Positions 8,088 to 18,547 are shown, counted from the stretch's first letter. The stretch is DNA of 64,000 bases from Pseudomonas nitroreducens (GCF_024170165.1 NZ_JALJXP010000002.1:496001-560000), one strand, 5' to 3'. The notes: generated by a model not told the origin, from the letters alone. Translations and numbers: made by a program.

Positions 8088-9149
8088 ATGACCCAGACGC
8101 TGCTGCTCAACCTCGAAGATCTTTCCTGTGGCTATGAACAGCAGCGTGTGGTGCAAGGCGTCAGCCTGCACCTGAACGCCGGCGATATCGGCTGCCTGCT
8201 CGGCCCCTCGGGCTGCGGCAAGACCACCACCCTGCGCGCCATCGCCGGTTTCGAGCCGGTGCAGAGCGGCCGTATCGAACTGGCCGGCGAAGTGATTTCC
8301 CGCCCAGGCTTCACCCTGTCGCCGGAGAAGCGCCGGATCGGCATGGTGTTCCAGGACTACGCGCTGTTCCCGCACCTGTCGGTGGCGGACAACATCGCCT
8401 TCGGCATCCGCAAGCATCCCGAGCGCGAGCGCATCGTCGGCGAGTTGCTGGAGCTGGTGAAGCTCGACGGCCTCGGCCTGCGCTTCCCCCACGAACTCTC
8501 CGGCGGCCAGCAGCAACGTGTGGCCCTGGCCCGTGCGCTGGCGCCGCAACCGCAGCTGCTGCTGCTCGACGAGCCCTTCTCCAACCTCGACGTGGAACTG
8601 CGCCGCCAGCTCAGCCATGAGGTCCGCGACATCCTCAAGGCCCGCGGCACCAGCGCGATCCTGGTGACCCACGATCAGGAAGAAGCCTTCGCCGTCAGCG
8701 ACCACGTCGGCGTGTTCCGCCACGGCGTGCTGGAGCAGTGGGACACCCCGTTCAATCTCTATCACGAGCCGCAGACCCCCTTCGTCGCCAGCTTCGTCGG
8801 CCAGGGTTACTTCATTCGCGGCCAGATGCGCGGGAACGATGCGGTGCAGACCGAACTCGGCCTGCTCCACGGCAACCGCGCCTACAGCCTGCCGGACGGC
8901 AGTGCGGTGGACGTACTGCTGCGCCCGGACGACCTGGTACCCGCCGCCGATGGCGGGCTGAAGGCGCGGATCGTCGGCAAGTCATTCCTCGGCGCGGCGA
9001 CGCTGTATCGCTTGCAGTTGCCCACCGGCACCCAGCTGGAATCCCTCTTCCCCAGCCATGCAGATCACCAGCCGGGCGATGAAGTGGCCATCGGCGTAGC
9101 CGCCGAGCACCTGGTGCTGTTCCCCGCCCAGGGCAGCGTGGCGCTCTAG
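8088..9149 (+). CDS. ABC transporter ATP-binding protein (ferric iron/polyamine class)
   Basis: A 353-residue ATPase. Walker A is GPSGCGKTTT near residue 39, the Q loop is in MVFQDYALFP, the signature is LSGGQQQR and Walker B is LLLLDEPFSNLD. The H loop follows in LVTHDQEEA. The C-terminal 110 residues resemble a TOBE-type regulatory domain. The closest families are the Fe(III) (FbpC/AfuC) and spermidine/putrescine importers. Neither a permease nor a binding protein is nearby, so it must serve components encoded elsewhere. Its stop shares the palindromic CTAG with the convergent etfA-like gene. Confidence 0.85.
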   Translation: MTQTLLLNLEDLSCGYEQQRVVQGVSLHLNAGDIGCLLGPSGCGKTTTLRAIAGFEPVQSGRIELAGEVISRPGFTLSPEKRRIGMVFQDYALFPHLSVADNIAFGIRKHPERERIVGELLELVKLDGLGLRFPHELSGGQQQRVALARALAPQPQLLLLDEPFSNLDVELRRQLSHEVRDILKARGTSAILVTHDQEEAFAVSDHVGVFRHGVLEQWDTPFNLYHEPQTPFVASFVGQGYFIRGQMRGNDAVQTELGLLHGNRAYSLPDGSAVDVLLRPDDLVPAADGGLKARIVGKSFLGAATLYRLQLPTGTQLESLFPSHADHQPGDEVAIGVAAEHLVLFPAQGSVAL

Positions 9150-10102
9150 CCGAGTACTCGGTCCAGTTCGCCCTGCAGCTGCGGCAGCAAGTCGAACAGG
9201 TCCCCCTGCAAGCCGTAATCGGCGACCTCGAAGATCGGCGCCTCCGGGTCGAGGTTGATCGCGACTATGACCTTGGCGTCCTTCATGCCCGCCACATGTT
9301 GCACCGCACCGGAGATGCCCACCGCCAGGTACAGCTCGGGGGCGACGATGCGCCCGGACTGGCCGATCTGCAGCTCCGCCGGTGCGAAGCCCGCGTCCAC
9401 CGCCGCCAGCGAAGCGCCGACTGCACCCTGCAAACGCTCCGCCAGGGGATAGAGCGCAGCGAAACCTTCCGCAGTCTGCAGGCCGCGCCCACCGGCGACT
9501 ATTACCCGCGCCGACTCCAGCGCCGGGCGTTCGAAATCCGGGCGCTCCTCGCCCTGCCAGGATGCAAGCGCGAGATCACCGGCCCCGCTGCGTCTTTCCA
9601 GCTCGGCGTTGCCGCCTTCAGCGGCAACCGGATCGAAAGCCGTTGGTCGAATCCCCAGCACCTTCACCGGTCCTTCGCAGCGCACTGTGGCGATGGCGTT
9701 GCCAGCGTAAATCGGCCGCTGGAACGTCTCGCTGTCGATCACGGTGATGACATCGGATACCGCATCGACGTCCAGCAACGCAGCGATACGCGGCAGGCAA
9801 TCGCGGCCCATCGCGGTGGCGGGTGCGAGAATATGGCTGTAGCCGGGGGCCAGTTGCACGACCAGTGCGCAGAGGTTTTCCGCCAGCAGGTGGTCGCAGG
9901 CAGAGTCATCCACCCGCACGATGCGCGCGACGCTCTCGATCTGCCGCGCCTGCTCCGCCAACGGGTCCAGGCCGGTGCCGGCCAGCAGCAGGTGCACGTC
10001 GCCACCGATCTGTCGGGCGGCCGCCAGGGCGTTCAGGGTTGCCGGTGCGAGGACGGCGCAACCGGTGTGGGTGTGATAGTCAGCGATGACCAGGATCGCC
10101 AT
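9146..10102 (-). CDS. Electron transfer flavoprotein alpha-subunit homologue
   Basis: A 318-residue EtfA-family protein. The C-terminal FAD domain carries the family signature in [19 protein letters not shown] and [19 protein letters not shown]. The N-terminal half is the alpha/beta fold that packs on EtfB. Normally EtfA and EtfB form a heterodimer passing electrons from acyl-CoA or other dehydrogenases to ETF-ubiquinone oxidoreductase. No etfB or dehydrogenase gene is adjacent, so this is probably an extra copy rather than the housekeeping pair. It is convergent with the ABC ATPase and shares the four bases CTAG as both stop codons. Confidence 0.82.
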   Translation of the reverse strand: MAILVIADYHTHTGCAVLAPATLNALAAARQIGGDVHLLLAGTGLDPLAEQARQIESVARIVRVDDSACDHLLAENLCALVVQLAPGYSHILAPATAMGRDCLPRIAALLDVDAVSDVITVIDSETFQRPIYAGNAIATVRCEGPVKVLGIRPTAFDPVAAEGGNAELERRSGAGDLALASWQGEERPDFERPALESARVIVAGGRGLQTAEGFAALYPLAERLQGAVGASLAAVDAGFAPAELQIGQSGRIVAPELYLAVGISGAVQHVAGMKDAKVIVAINLDPEAPIFEVADYGLQGDLFDLLPQLQGELDRVLG

Positions 10103-10197
10103 GGGCCTGCCTCCGATTCGGTGCGCCGCGCCGGGATGCGCGGACGGACATGACAGGCAAGCCTAGGCCAGGGCGCCGAAAGCACCCCGGTCACAGA

Positions 10198-10983
10198 TCA
10201 AACAACCAGCAGACGGCCGCTGGCCACCAGGCGGGCGTAGCCGGCGATACTCACGCGGTCGCCCTCCAGCCGGCACCACAGCTCGCCCCCCCGCTCGGAG
10301 CACTGGAAGGCGCGCATCTGCAGCTTGTTCAGACGGCCCGACCAGTAGGGGATCAGGCTGCAGTGGGCGGCGCCGGTCACCGGGTCTTCGTTGAGGCCGA
10401 TGGCCGGGGCGAAGAAGCGCGAGACGAAGTCGTAGTCATCGCTGCGCGCGGTGACGATCACGCCCAGGTAGGGCAGGCGGCCGAGGGCGGCGAAGTCCGG
10501 CTTGCAGTCGCGCACGGCCTGTTCGGACTCCAGCAGCGCCAACAGGTGCGACGCGTTGCTCAGGGCATCCACCACGTCCACGCCCAGCGCGCTCGCCAGC
10601 TCCACGGTGGCGCCGGTTTCGCTCGGCGGCTGCGCCGGGAAGTTCAGCGCCAGCCGGCCGTCCTCGCGGGTCACGCGCAGCGGGCCGGACAGCGAATTGA
10701 GCTCGAGCACCTCGCCCGGCTCGTCGAACACCTCGAACAGCACATGGGCGCTGGCCAGGGTGGCGTGGCCGCACAGCGGGACCTCGGCGGTCGGGGTGAA
10801 CCAGCGGATGCGCCAGCCTTCGGGCTCCCGCACCAGGAAGGCGGTCTCGGACAGGTTGTGCTCGGCGGCGATCTTCTGCATCAGCTCGTCGTTCAACCAC
10901 GCGTCGAGGCGATAGACCATGGCCGGGTTGCCGGCGAAGGGGCGGTCGGTGAAGGCGTCCACCTGGTGGAAGTCGAGCAGCAT
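10198..10983 (-). CDS. PhzF-family isomerase-like protein
   Basis: A 261-residue protein of the PhzF/diaminopimelate-epimerase fold. It has QVDAFTDRPFAGNPAMV at the N-terminus, the conserved catalytic-site Glu in NLSETAF (E46), CGHATLASAH in the first lobe and NEDPVTGAAHC in the second. Members outside the phenazine pathway have unknown substrates, and no phenazine gene is nearby. I start at MLLDFHQVDAF because CAGGAG precedes it by 7-9 nt; the longer in-frame version has no family similarity. Confidence 0.82.
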   Translation of the reverse strand: MLLDFHQVDAFTDRPFAGNPAMVYRLDAWLNDELMQKIAAEHNLSETAFLVREPEGWRIRWFTPTAEVPLCGHATLASAHVLFEVFDEPGEVLELNSLSGPLRVTREDGRLALNFPAQPPSETGATVELASALGVDVVDALSNASHLLALLESEQAVRDCKPDFAALGRLPYLGVIVTARSDDYDFVSRFFAPAIGLNEDPVTGAAHCSLIPYWSGRLNKLQMRAFQCSERGGELWCRLEGDRVSIAGYARLVASGRLLVV

Positions 10984-11076
10984 GGTGATCTCCTGGTCAG
11001 TGATGGCCGAGCATGACAGATGCCGACGGGCGGCGAACCGTACAGTAGGGAGCACACAGTCCGCGCAATCGAGTGA

Positions 11077-11547
11077 TCAGGCGCGGCCGATGGGCGCGAA
11101 TTTCGCCGAGGTCAGCCCGGCCAGGGTCTCGGCGCTCAACTCCACTTCCAGCCCGCGCCGCCCGGCGCTGACATGGATGGTCGGGAAGCCCTGGGCGGAT
11201 TCGTCGATGAAGGTCCGCAGGCGCTTCTTCTGCCCCAGCGGGCTGATGCCGCCCACCAGGTAACCCGTGGCGCGCTGCGCGGCGTTGGGGTCGGCCATGT
11301 CGGCCTTCTTCACACCCGCCGCATGGGCCAGCGCCTTGAGGTCCAGGGTACCCACCACCGGCACCACCGCCACCAGCAACTCGCCCTTCTCGCTCGCCGC
11401 CAGCAGGGTCTTGAACACCCGCGCCGGATCGAGGTTGAGCTTCTCCGCGGCCTCCAGGCCATAGGACGGCGCCTTGGGGTCGTGCTCGTAACTCAGCACG
11501 TGGTGTTCGGCGCGGTTCTTCTTCAACAGGTCGATGGCGGGGGTCAT
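11077..11547 (-). CDS. ybaK: Cys-tRNA(Pro)/Cys-tRNA(Cys) deacylase
   Basis: A 156-residue YbaK/EbsC protein that hydrolyses mischarged Cys-tRNA(Pro) in trans. Recognisable segments are MTPAIDLLKKN, RVFKTLLA with the conserved lysine, GTLDLKALAHAAG, and GYLVGGISPLGQKK, a signature of the family. The start at MTPAIDLL gives the family length. It is divergent from glpK across a 171-bp spacer. Confidence 0.9.
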   Translation of the reverse strand: MTPAIDLLKKNRAEHHVLSYEHDPKAPSYGLEAAEKLNLDPARVFKTLLAASEKGELLVAVVPVVGTLDLKALAHAAGVKKADMADPNAAQRATGYLVGGISPLGQKKRLRTFIDESAQGFPTIHVSAGRRGLEVELSAETLAGLTSAKFAPIGRA

Positions 11548-11640
11548 GATCGGCAGGCTTCTCGCAGGCAGCTTTCCAGCGCATAACAGTAAGCCAAGGC
11601 GTGCTGCACTGCACGGCGTTCGCTTCACCGACGCGGATGA

Positions 11641-13233
<1,593 letters not shown>

Positions 13234-13269
13234 GAAAGTCCTTCGCGGCAACTCCTGAGCTCAGCCCAA

Positions 13270-13391
13270 CCCTCTCCCCCCGCCCTCTCCCTGAAGGGAG
13301 AGGGAGCTATCCGAGCAGACTGATGCTGTTGTATAAGCCAGCTCCGAACCAGTCCCCTCTCCCTTCAGGGAGAGGGCTAGGGAGAGGGGAA
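13270..13391. repeat. Inverted pair of GC-rich palindromic repeats between glpK and glpR
   Basis: Two copies of a palindromic unit lie in opposite orientation. Each has arms CCCTCTCCCT and AGGGAGAGGG with a 2-bp loop (13283-13304 and 13355-13376). Flanking CTCTCCC tracts extend the similarity outwards, so the pair as a whole can form a large cruciform. This is the layout of a BIME-type intergenic repeat. It may stabilise or attenuate the glpK transcript. Confidence 0.8.
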
Positions 13392-13477
13392 CCGTCCGCG
13401 CCGAACTCACCTGGCATGACAGCAAGGCCCCCGCTGCGGCATCCTTGCCCCTTCGCCCGTCCGCACGAGCACAGCGC

Positions 13478-14233
13478 ATGAACCTGCCACCTCGACAGCA
13501 AAGCATCCTCGACCTGGTCCGCGAACGCGGCTACCTGAGCATCGAGGAACTCGCCCAGCAGTTCGCCGTGACCCCGCAGACCATCCGCCGCGACATCAAC
13601 CAGCTCGCCGAACAGAACCTGCTGCGCCGCTACCACGGCGGCGCGGCCTGGGATTCCAGCGTCGAGAACACCGCCTACAACACCCGCGCCGACCAGATGC
13701 GCGACGAGAAGCAGCGCATCGCCGATGCCATTGCTGCGCACATCCCGGACAACGCCTCGCTGTTCATCAACATCGGCACCACCACCGAGGCCATTGCCCG
13801 CGCCCTGCTCGGCCACCAGAACCTCAAGGTCATCACCAACAACCTCCACGTGGCCAGCATCCTCGCCGGCAAGGACGACTTCGAAGTACTGGTTGCCGGC
13901 GGCACCGTACGCGGCGATGGCGGTGTGGTCGGGCAGGCGGCGGTGGACTTCATCGAGCAGTTCCGCGTCGACTTCGCCGTGGTCGGCATCAGCGGCATCG
14001 ACGAGGACGGCAGCCTGCTGGACTTCGACTACCAGGAAGTGCGCGTCTCCCGCGCCATCATCGACAACGCCCGGCAGGTGTTCCTTGCCGCCGACTCCAG
14101 CAAGTTCGGGCGCAACGCCGTGGTGCGCCTGGGGCCGATCTCCCTGGTCAGCCGGGTGTTCACCGACAGCCCGCCCCCCGCCGCCGTGGCGCGCCTGATG
14201 CACCAGCACAAGGTCCAGCTCGAACTGGTCTGA
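13478..14233 (+). CDS. glpR: Glycerol-3-phosphate regulon repressor
   Basis: A 251-residue DeoR-family repressor. Residues 1-57 form the winged helix with [14 protein letters not shown] as recognition helix and RRYHGGA as the wing. The rest is the sugar-phosphate isomerase-like sensor domain with [21 protein letters not shown] and [13 protein letters not shown]. It senses glycerol-3-phosphate and represses glp genes. The ATG at MNLPPRQQ gives the family length; a longer frame upstream runs into the repeat-containing spacer. An apparent GlpR operator lies 35 bp before glpD. Confidence 0.93.
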   Translation: MNLPPRQQSILDLVRERGYLSIEELAQQFAVTPQTIRRDINQLAEQNLLRRYHGGAAWDSSVENTAYNTRADQMRDEKQRIADAIAAHIPDNASLFINIGTTTEAIARALLGHQNLKVITNNLHVASILAGKDDFEVLVAGGTVRGDGGVVGQAAVDFIEQFRVDFAVVGISGIDEDGSLLDFDYQEVRVSRAIIDNARQVFLAADSSKFGRNAVVRLGPISLVSRVFTDSPPPAAVARLMHQHKVQLELV

Positions 14234-14325
14234 GTCGCGCCCGCCCATTCACTTTCGAACATTCAGACGAATGCCTGCGCGAATTCGCACTCAAGGCTGG
14301 TCATATTTCATTCACTGAACTAGGA

Positions 14326-14345
14326 TATTTTCGAAAACGAACATC
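14326..14345. promoter_or_regulatory. GlpR operator before glpD
   Basis: The 20-bp site, TATTTTCG followed by AAAACGAACATC, matches the E. coli GlpR consensus WATGTTCGWTAWCGAACATW at 17 positions. A second perfect half-site, CGAACATT, lies at 14256-14263 within a weaker full site. Spacing 35 bp before the glpD start suits repression. The match is by eye against the remembered consensus. Confidence 0.75.
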
Positions 14346-14379
14346 ACAAGATTCACTTTCAACCCCCGAGGCGGCCCCC

Positions 14380-15921
14380 ATGAACCCAACCAGCAAGCGC
14401 CACGCGCCCCTGGCCGAAGTCTACGACCTGGCCGTCGTCGGTGGCGGCATCAATGGCGCGGGGATCGCGGCGGACGCCGCCGGGCGCGGGTTGTCGGTGT
14501 TCCTTTGCGAACAGCACGACCTCGCCGCCCACACCTCCTCCGCCAGTAGCAAGCTGGTGCATGGCGGCCTGCGCTACCTGGAGCACTACGAATTCCGCCT
14601 GGTCCGCGAAGCCCTTGCCGAGCGCGAAGTGCTGCTGGCCAAGGCTCCGCACATCGTCCACCCGCTGCGCTTCGTACTGCCGCACCGCCCACACCTGCGC
14701 CCGGCCTGGATGATCCGCGCCGGCCTGTTCCTCTATGACCACCTGGGCAAGCGCGAGAAACTGCCGGCTTCCCGTGGCGTGCGCTTCGGCCTCGACAGCC
14801 CGCTGAAGTCCGGGATCACCCGCGGCTTCGAATACTCCGACTGCTCGGTGGACGACGCCCGTTTAGTGGTGCTCAACGCCATGGCCGCCCGCGAGAACGG
14901 CGCCCATGTCCACCCACGCACCCGCTGTGTCAGCGCGCGGCGCAGCAAGGGTCTGTGGCACCTGCACCTGGAGCGCCGCGACGGCAGCCTGTACTCGGTG
15001 CGCGCCCGCGCACTGGTCAACGCCGCCGGCCCCTGGGTCGACCGCTTCCTGCGCGAGGAACTGCGGCAGAAACCGCCCTACGGCATCCGCCTGATCCAGG
15101 GCAGCCACCTGATCGTGCCGCGCCTGTACGAAGGCGATCATGCGTACATCCTGCAGAACGAGGACCGGCGCATCGTCTTCGCCATCCCCTACCTGCGCCA
15201 GTTCACCCTGATCGGTACCACCGACCGCGAATACCAGGGCGACCCGGCGAAGATCAGCATCAGCGAAGCAGAGACCGACTACCTGCTCAACGTGGTCAAC
15301 GCCCACTTCAAACACCAACTGGGCCGCCAGGACATCCTGCGCAGTTTCTCCGGCGTGCGTCCGCTGTGCGACGACGAGTCGGACGATCCTTCGGCCGTCA
15401 CCCGCGACTACACCCTGGCGCTGGACAACACCCCCGGCGAAGCGCCGCTGCTCTCGGTGTTCGGCGGCAAGCTGACCACCTACCGCAAGCTCGCCGAGGC
15501 CGCACTGGAGCAACTGGCGCCACACTTCGCCGGCGTGATGAAAGCCAGCTGGACCGCCAGCGCCCCGCTACCCGGCGGCGAGGCCATGACCAGCGTCGAA
15601 GACCTGGCCATCCAGCTCATGGAGCGTCTGCGCCAGCTCGACCCCGCCCTCGCCAGGCGCTGGGCCAGCACCTACGGCAGCCGCATCTGGAAGCTGCTGG
15701 ACGGCGCGCACAACCTCAGCGAACTCGGCGAACACCTGGGCGCCGGGCTCTATGCGCGGGAAGTGGAATACCTGATCCACGAGGAATGGGCGCGCGACGC
15801 CGACGACATCCTCTGGCGCCGCACCAAGCTCGGCCTGTTCCTCAACGCCCGGCAGCGCGAGCGTCTGGAGCAGTTCCTCAACAGCGAAAGCCCGCTGGAG
15901 CCGAGTACGCAGGTCGCCTGA
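14380..15921 (+). CDS. glpD: Aerobic glycerol-3-phosphate dehydrogenase
   Basis: A 513-residue FAD enzyme at the inner face of the cytoplasmic membrane. It oxidises glycerol-3-phosphate to dihydroxyacetone phosphate and feeds quinone. The N-terminal dinucleotide fold is DLAVVGGGINGAGIA, followed by SSASSKLVHGGLRYLEHYE, a signature of the family. RPLCDDESDDPSAVTRDY and VFGGKLTTYRKLAE are the other conserved blocks. The gene follows glpR, with an operator in the 146-bp gap, so it is probably transcribed from its own GlpR-controlled promoter. Confidence 0.96.
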   Translation: MNPTSKRHAPLAEVYDLAVVGGGINGAGIAADAAGRGLSVFLCEQHDLAAHTSSASSKLVHGGLRYLEHYEFRLVREALAEREVLLAKAPHIVHPLRFVLPHRPHLRPAWMIRAGLFLYDHLGKREKLPASRGVRFGLDSPLKSGITRGFEYSDCSVDDARLVVLNAMAARENGAHVHPRTRCVSARRSKGLWHLHLERRDGSLYSVRARALVNAAGPWVDRFLREELRQKPPYGIRLIQGSHLIVPRLYEGDHAYILQNEDRRIVFAIPYLRQFTLIGTTDREYQGDPAKISISEAETDYLLNVVNAHFKHQLGRQDILRSFSGVRPLCDDESDDPSAVTRDYTLALDNTPGEAPLLSVFGGKLTTYRKLAEAALEQLAPHFAGVMKASWTASAPLPGGEAMTSVEDLAIQLMERLRQLDPALARRWASTYGSRIWKLLDGAHNLSELGEHLGAGLYAREVEYLIHEEWARDADDILWRRTKLGLFLNARQRERLEQFLNSESPLEPSTQVA

Positions 15922-16014
15922 AGGTCGCATTGGAGCCAGCGCCGGTCTCGCGGATAATCCACCGACACTCCCCCGACGCCACCGCCCCGGTGGCGTCGCT
16001 GCATAGAGAACAAA

Positions 16015-16350
16015 GTGGACCTGATCCTCAAGGCAACCATCGGCGCCGGCGTTGTGCTGATCCTCGCCGCGCTGTCGAAGACGCGCAATTACTACATCGC
16101 AGGCCTGGTGCCGCTGTTCCCGACCTTCGCCCTGATCGCCCACTACATCGTCGGCAAGAGCCGTTCGCTGGACGATCTGAAGACCACCATCCTGTTCGGC
16201 ATGTGGTCGATCATCCCCTACTTCGTCTACCTGGCGGCGCTCTACCTGCTGGTCGACCGCATGCGCCTGGAGCTGTCACTGGCGATGGCGGCGCTGGCCT
16301 GGCTGGTGGCGGCTTCGCTACTGGTGTTCTGCTGGGTGCGCCTGCACTGA
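16015..16350 (+). CDS. glpM: GlpM-type inner-membrane protein
   Basis: A 111-residue protein with about four hydrophobic helices and short loops (LSKTRNYYIAGLVPLFPTF, VGKSRSLDDLKT). It matches GlpM, the small membrane protein encoded after glpD in P. aeruginosa and reported to affect alginate production; its molecular role is unknown. It starts with GTG, preceded by AGAGAAC. It lies 93 bp after glpD and is convergent with the XRE-PAS regulator, with only 1 bp between the stops. Confidence 0.85.
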   Translation: MDLILKATIGAGVVLILAALSKTRNYYIAGLVPLFPTFALIAHYIVGKSRSLDDLKTTILFGMWSIIPYFVYLAALYLLVDRMRLELSLAMAALAWLVAASLLVFCWVRLH

Positions 16351-16351
16351 G

Positions 16352-17437
16352 TCAGGTGCGCACTGCCAGCTGCGACTCCAGCTCCGCGATGCGCGCCTGC
16401 AGGCGCTCGCGCTCGGCGCGCTCGGCTCGGATGTCCTCGAACACGCTGATCAGGTGATCGGGCTGGGCATCGTGCTGGCGGCGCTGCAGCGAGGTGCGCA
16501 CACGAACCCAGACGTATTCGCCGTCGCGACGACGCAGGCGCTTCTCCACCACGTAGCGGTCGAAGTGGCCGGCCAGCAGCTGGCGCAGTAGCTCGAGGTT
16601 GGTGCCTAGGTCATCGGCGTGGGTGATGTCCTGGAAGGTCATGGCGTAGAGCTCTTCGGCGCGGTAACCAAGCAACTCGCAGAGGCTGCCGTTGACCCGC
16701 TGCCAGCCGCCGTCGAGGCCGATGTAGGCCAGGGCGCCCCAGGTCAGTTCGAAGATCGCGCGAAAGCGCTCCTCGCTGTTGCGCAGCTGCTCCTCGGTGG
16801 CCATGCGCTCGGTGTTGTCCATGCTGATGCCGACCATCTTCAGCGGCCGGCCGACGGCGTCGTTGACCACCGTGGCGCGCGAGGCGATCCAGCGCTGGCT
16901 GCCGTCGGGCTGGATGACGCGGAAGTCGCACTCGCAGCCCTTGCCCTCGGCGGCGGCGCGCTCGTACATCGCCTGCAGGGTCGCCACGTCTTCCGCCGGC
17001 AGGTGGCTCCAGAAGGTCTGGTTGGAGCTGACATGCCAGCCGTAGACCGCTTCGACGTTGGGCGAGTAGGTCACTTCGTCGCTGATCAGGTTCCATTCCC
17101 AGGTGACGATGCGCGCGCCCTCCTGGGCCAGCTTCATGCGCGTCTCGCTCTCCATGATCTCGGCGGTGTAGCGGCGGCGCAGGTCGGTCATCGGCAGCTC
17201 GACGGGCTCGGCCTCCTGCACGCTGCGCAGGGCTTCCTCGCCGTAGCGCAGCCAGAGCCAGTTGACCTTGAGGAAGTCGGCCAGCTTGCGCAGGTTGTCG
17301 TAGTCGATCTCGCCACCCTTGGTCCACTTGTGCACCGCCGTGCGCGAAATACCCAACGCCGTGCCCACTGCCTGCAGCGTCAGCTTGTGGTGTTCGAGCA
17401 GTTCCTTGAGACGGAAGGCGAAGCTGTTTTCCAGCAT
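16352..17437 (-). CDS. XRE-type regulator with two PAS domains
   Basis: A 361-residue protein. Residues 1-60 are an XRE helix-turn-helix (LQAVGTALGISRTAVHKWTKGG). Residues about 125-245 and 248-355 are two PAS-PAC modules, each ending in the usual PAC strand (RWIASRATVVNDAVGRPLKM; YVWVRVRTSL). A short coiled coil follows. There is no kinase, GGDEF or other output domain, so the protein is probably a DNA-binding sensor. It lies directly downstream of cntB on the same strand, making it a candidate regulator of the carnitine genes. The start at MLENSF places the HTH at the N-terminus. Ligand or cofactor is unknown. Confidence 0.8.
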   Translation of the reverse strand: MLENSFAFRLKELLEHHKLTLQAVGTALGISRTAVHKWTKGGEIDYDNLRKLADFLKVNWLWLRYGEEALRSVQEAEPVELPMTDLRRRYTAEIMESETRMKLAQEGARIVTWEWNLISDEVTYSPNVEAVYGWHVSSNQTFWSHLPAEDVATLQAMYERAAAEGKGCECDFRVIQPDGSQRWIASRATVVNDAVGRPLKMVGISMDNTERMATEEQLRNSEERFRAIFELTWGALAYIGLDGGWQRVNGSLCELLGYRAEELYAMTFQDITHADDLGTNLELLRQLLAGHFDRYVVEKRLRRRDGEYVWVRVRTSLQRRQHDAQPDHLISVFEDIRAERAERERLQARIAELESQLAVRT

Positions 17438-17472
17438 GGGGGGCGCGGTCCCTGGACGAAGTCGAGGGACGC

Positions 17473-17491
17473 AGTATACACAGCTGTAAAC
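17473..17491 (-). promoter_or_regulatory. Promoter with palindrome before the XRE-PAS gene
   Basis: Read on the minus strand, a consensus-like -10 TATACT at 17473-17478 lies about 36 bp before the gene. It is immediately preceded by the perfect 8-bp palindrome ACAGCTGT. A palindrome at that position could be an autoregulatory operator. No convincing -35 is visible. This is inference from pattern only. Confidence 0.4.
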
Positions 17492-17541
17492 CGATGGATG
17501 ACAGACCAGGCTGACACCCGATGCCAGGGTCGCGGGCATTT

Positions 17542-17570
17542 CGTAGGCGCGGAATCGGTCCGCTCCTACG
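17542..17570. repeat. REP-like element between the XRE-PAS gene and cntB
   Basis: CGTAGGCGCGGAATC and GGTCCGCTCCTACG form an imperfect palindrome of the CGTAGGAGCGG...CCGCTCCTACG class found several times in this window. Confidence 0.65.
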
Positions 17571-17587
17571 CTCGCCGGATGTTCCAG

Positions 17588-18547
17588 CTAGAGGTCGATT
17601 ACCAGCCGCTCCCCACGGGCGCGGGAAACACAGAGCATCAGGGTCTGCTGCGAAGCCTTTTCCTCGTCCGATAGGTACTGGTCGAAATGGTCGACCTCGC
17701 CTTCGAGGATGCGCGTCTCGCAGGTGCCGCAGACACCTTCGCGGCACAGGCAATCGACCTGGGCGGCCTTCACGTTCTCGATGGCCTGGATGATGGTCAT
17801 GCCCTCCTCCACCCGCAGCTCGCGGCCGGAGCGGCCCAGCACCAGGGTGAAGGCGCCGCCGCTGGCGGGAGCGGCGGCGAACTGTTCGAAGTGCACCCGC
17901 GCATCATCGATGCCGGCTTTCTTAGCGCCATCGATTACCGCATCGATCAGCGGCTTCGGCCCGCAGACATAGACGTGATCCTGCGCCGCCAGGGAAGCGA
18001 ATAGCGCAGCCAGGTCGAGACGGCGTTCTTCGCTGTCGATATAGAAGCGCACATTCTCGTTGTGCGGGCCGTCGGCGAGCTCGCCCTGGAAGGCACCGTG
18101 TTCCGGGCTGCGGAACGCGTAGTGCAGTTCGTACGGCACAGCGCCGCCCTCCAGCTCATGCAGCTGGGAGAGGAACGGGGTGATACCGATGCCACCGGCG
18201 ATCAGCACGTGGCGCCCTGCCTTGGGGTCGAGCGCGAAGAGGTTGTTCGGGGTGGAAATGGTCAGCTCGCTGCCCACTTCCACCTGCTGGTGCATGAAGG
18301 CCGAGCCGCCTTTGGACTGCTCTTCCAAACGCACGCCGATCTGGTAGTGGCCGAGGTCGCGCGGATCGCTCATCAGCGAATAGGCGTTGCTCAGGCCGTC
18401 GGCCATTTTCACGATCACATGGCTGCCGCCGGTGAAGGCCGGCAGCGGCTGGCCATCGCTGCGCGCCAGGGTGAAACGCTTGATCTGCGGGGTCGCCTGC
18501 TCGACCTCGGTGACGCGCACGCTGAACATCTCGTAGGTATTGGCCAT
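17588..18547 (-). CDS. cntB: Carnitine monooxygenase, reductase subunit
   Basis: A 319-residue YeaX/CntB-type reductase that takes electrons from NAD(P)H to the Rieske oxygenase CntA. It has an N-terminal flavin-binding FNR domain (YSLMSDP), a nucleotide-binding region (HVLIAGGIGITPFLSQ and VYVCGPKPLIDA) and a C-terminal plant-type [2Fe-2S] domain with ligands C268, C273, C276 and C306. Sequence and domain order resemble E. coli YeaX closely, and the neighbouring gene is clearly cntA. A GC-rich hairpin lies in the gap to cntA, so the two are probably one transcript with processing or attenuation. GbcB, of glycine-betaine demethylation, was considered, but the CntA partner decides against it. 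Confidence 0.9.
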   Translation of the reverse strand: MANTYEMFSVRVTEVEQATPQIKRFTLARSDGQPLPAFTGGSHVIVKMADGLSNAYSLMSDPRDLGHYQIGVRLEEQSKGGSAFMHQQVEVGSELTISTPNNLFALDPKAGRHVLIAGGIGITPFLSQLHELEGGAVPYELHYAFRSPEHGAFQGELADGPHNENVRFYIDSEERRLDLAALFASLAAQDHVYVCGPKPLIDAVIDGAKKAGIDDARVHFEQFAAAPASGGAFTLVLGRSGRELRVEEGMTIIQAIENVKAAQVDCLCREGVCGTCETRILEGEVDHFDQYLSDEEKASQQTLMLCVSRARGERLVIDL

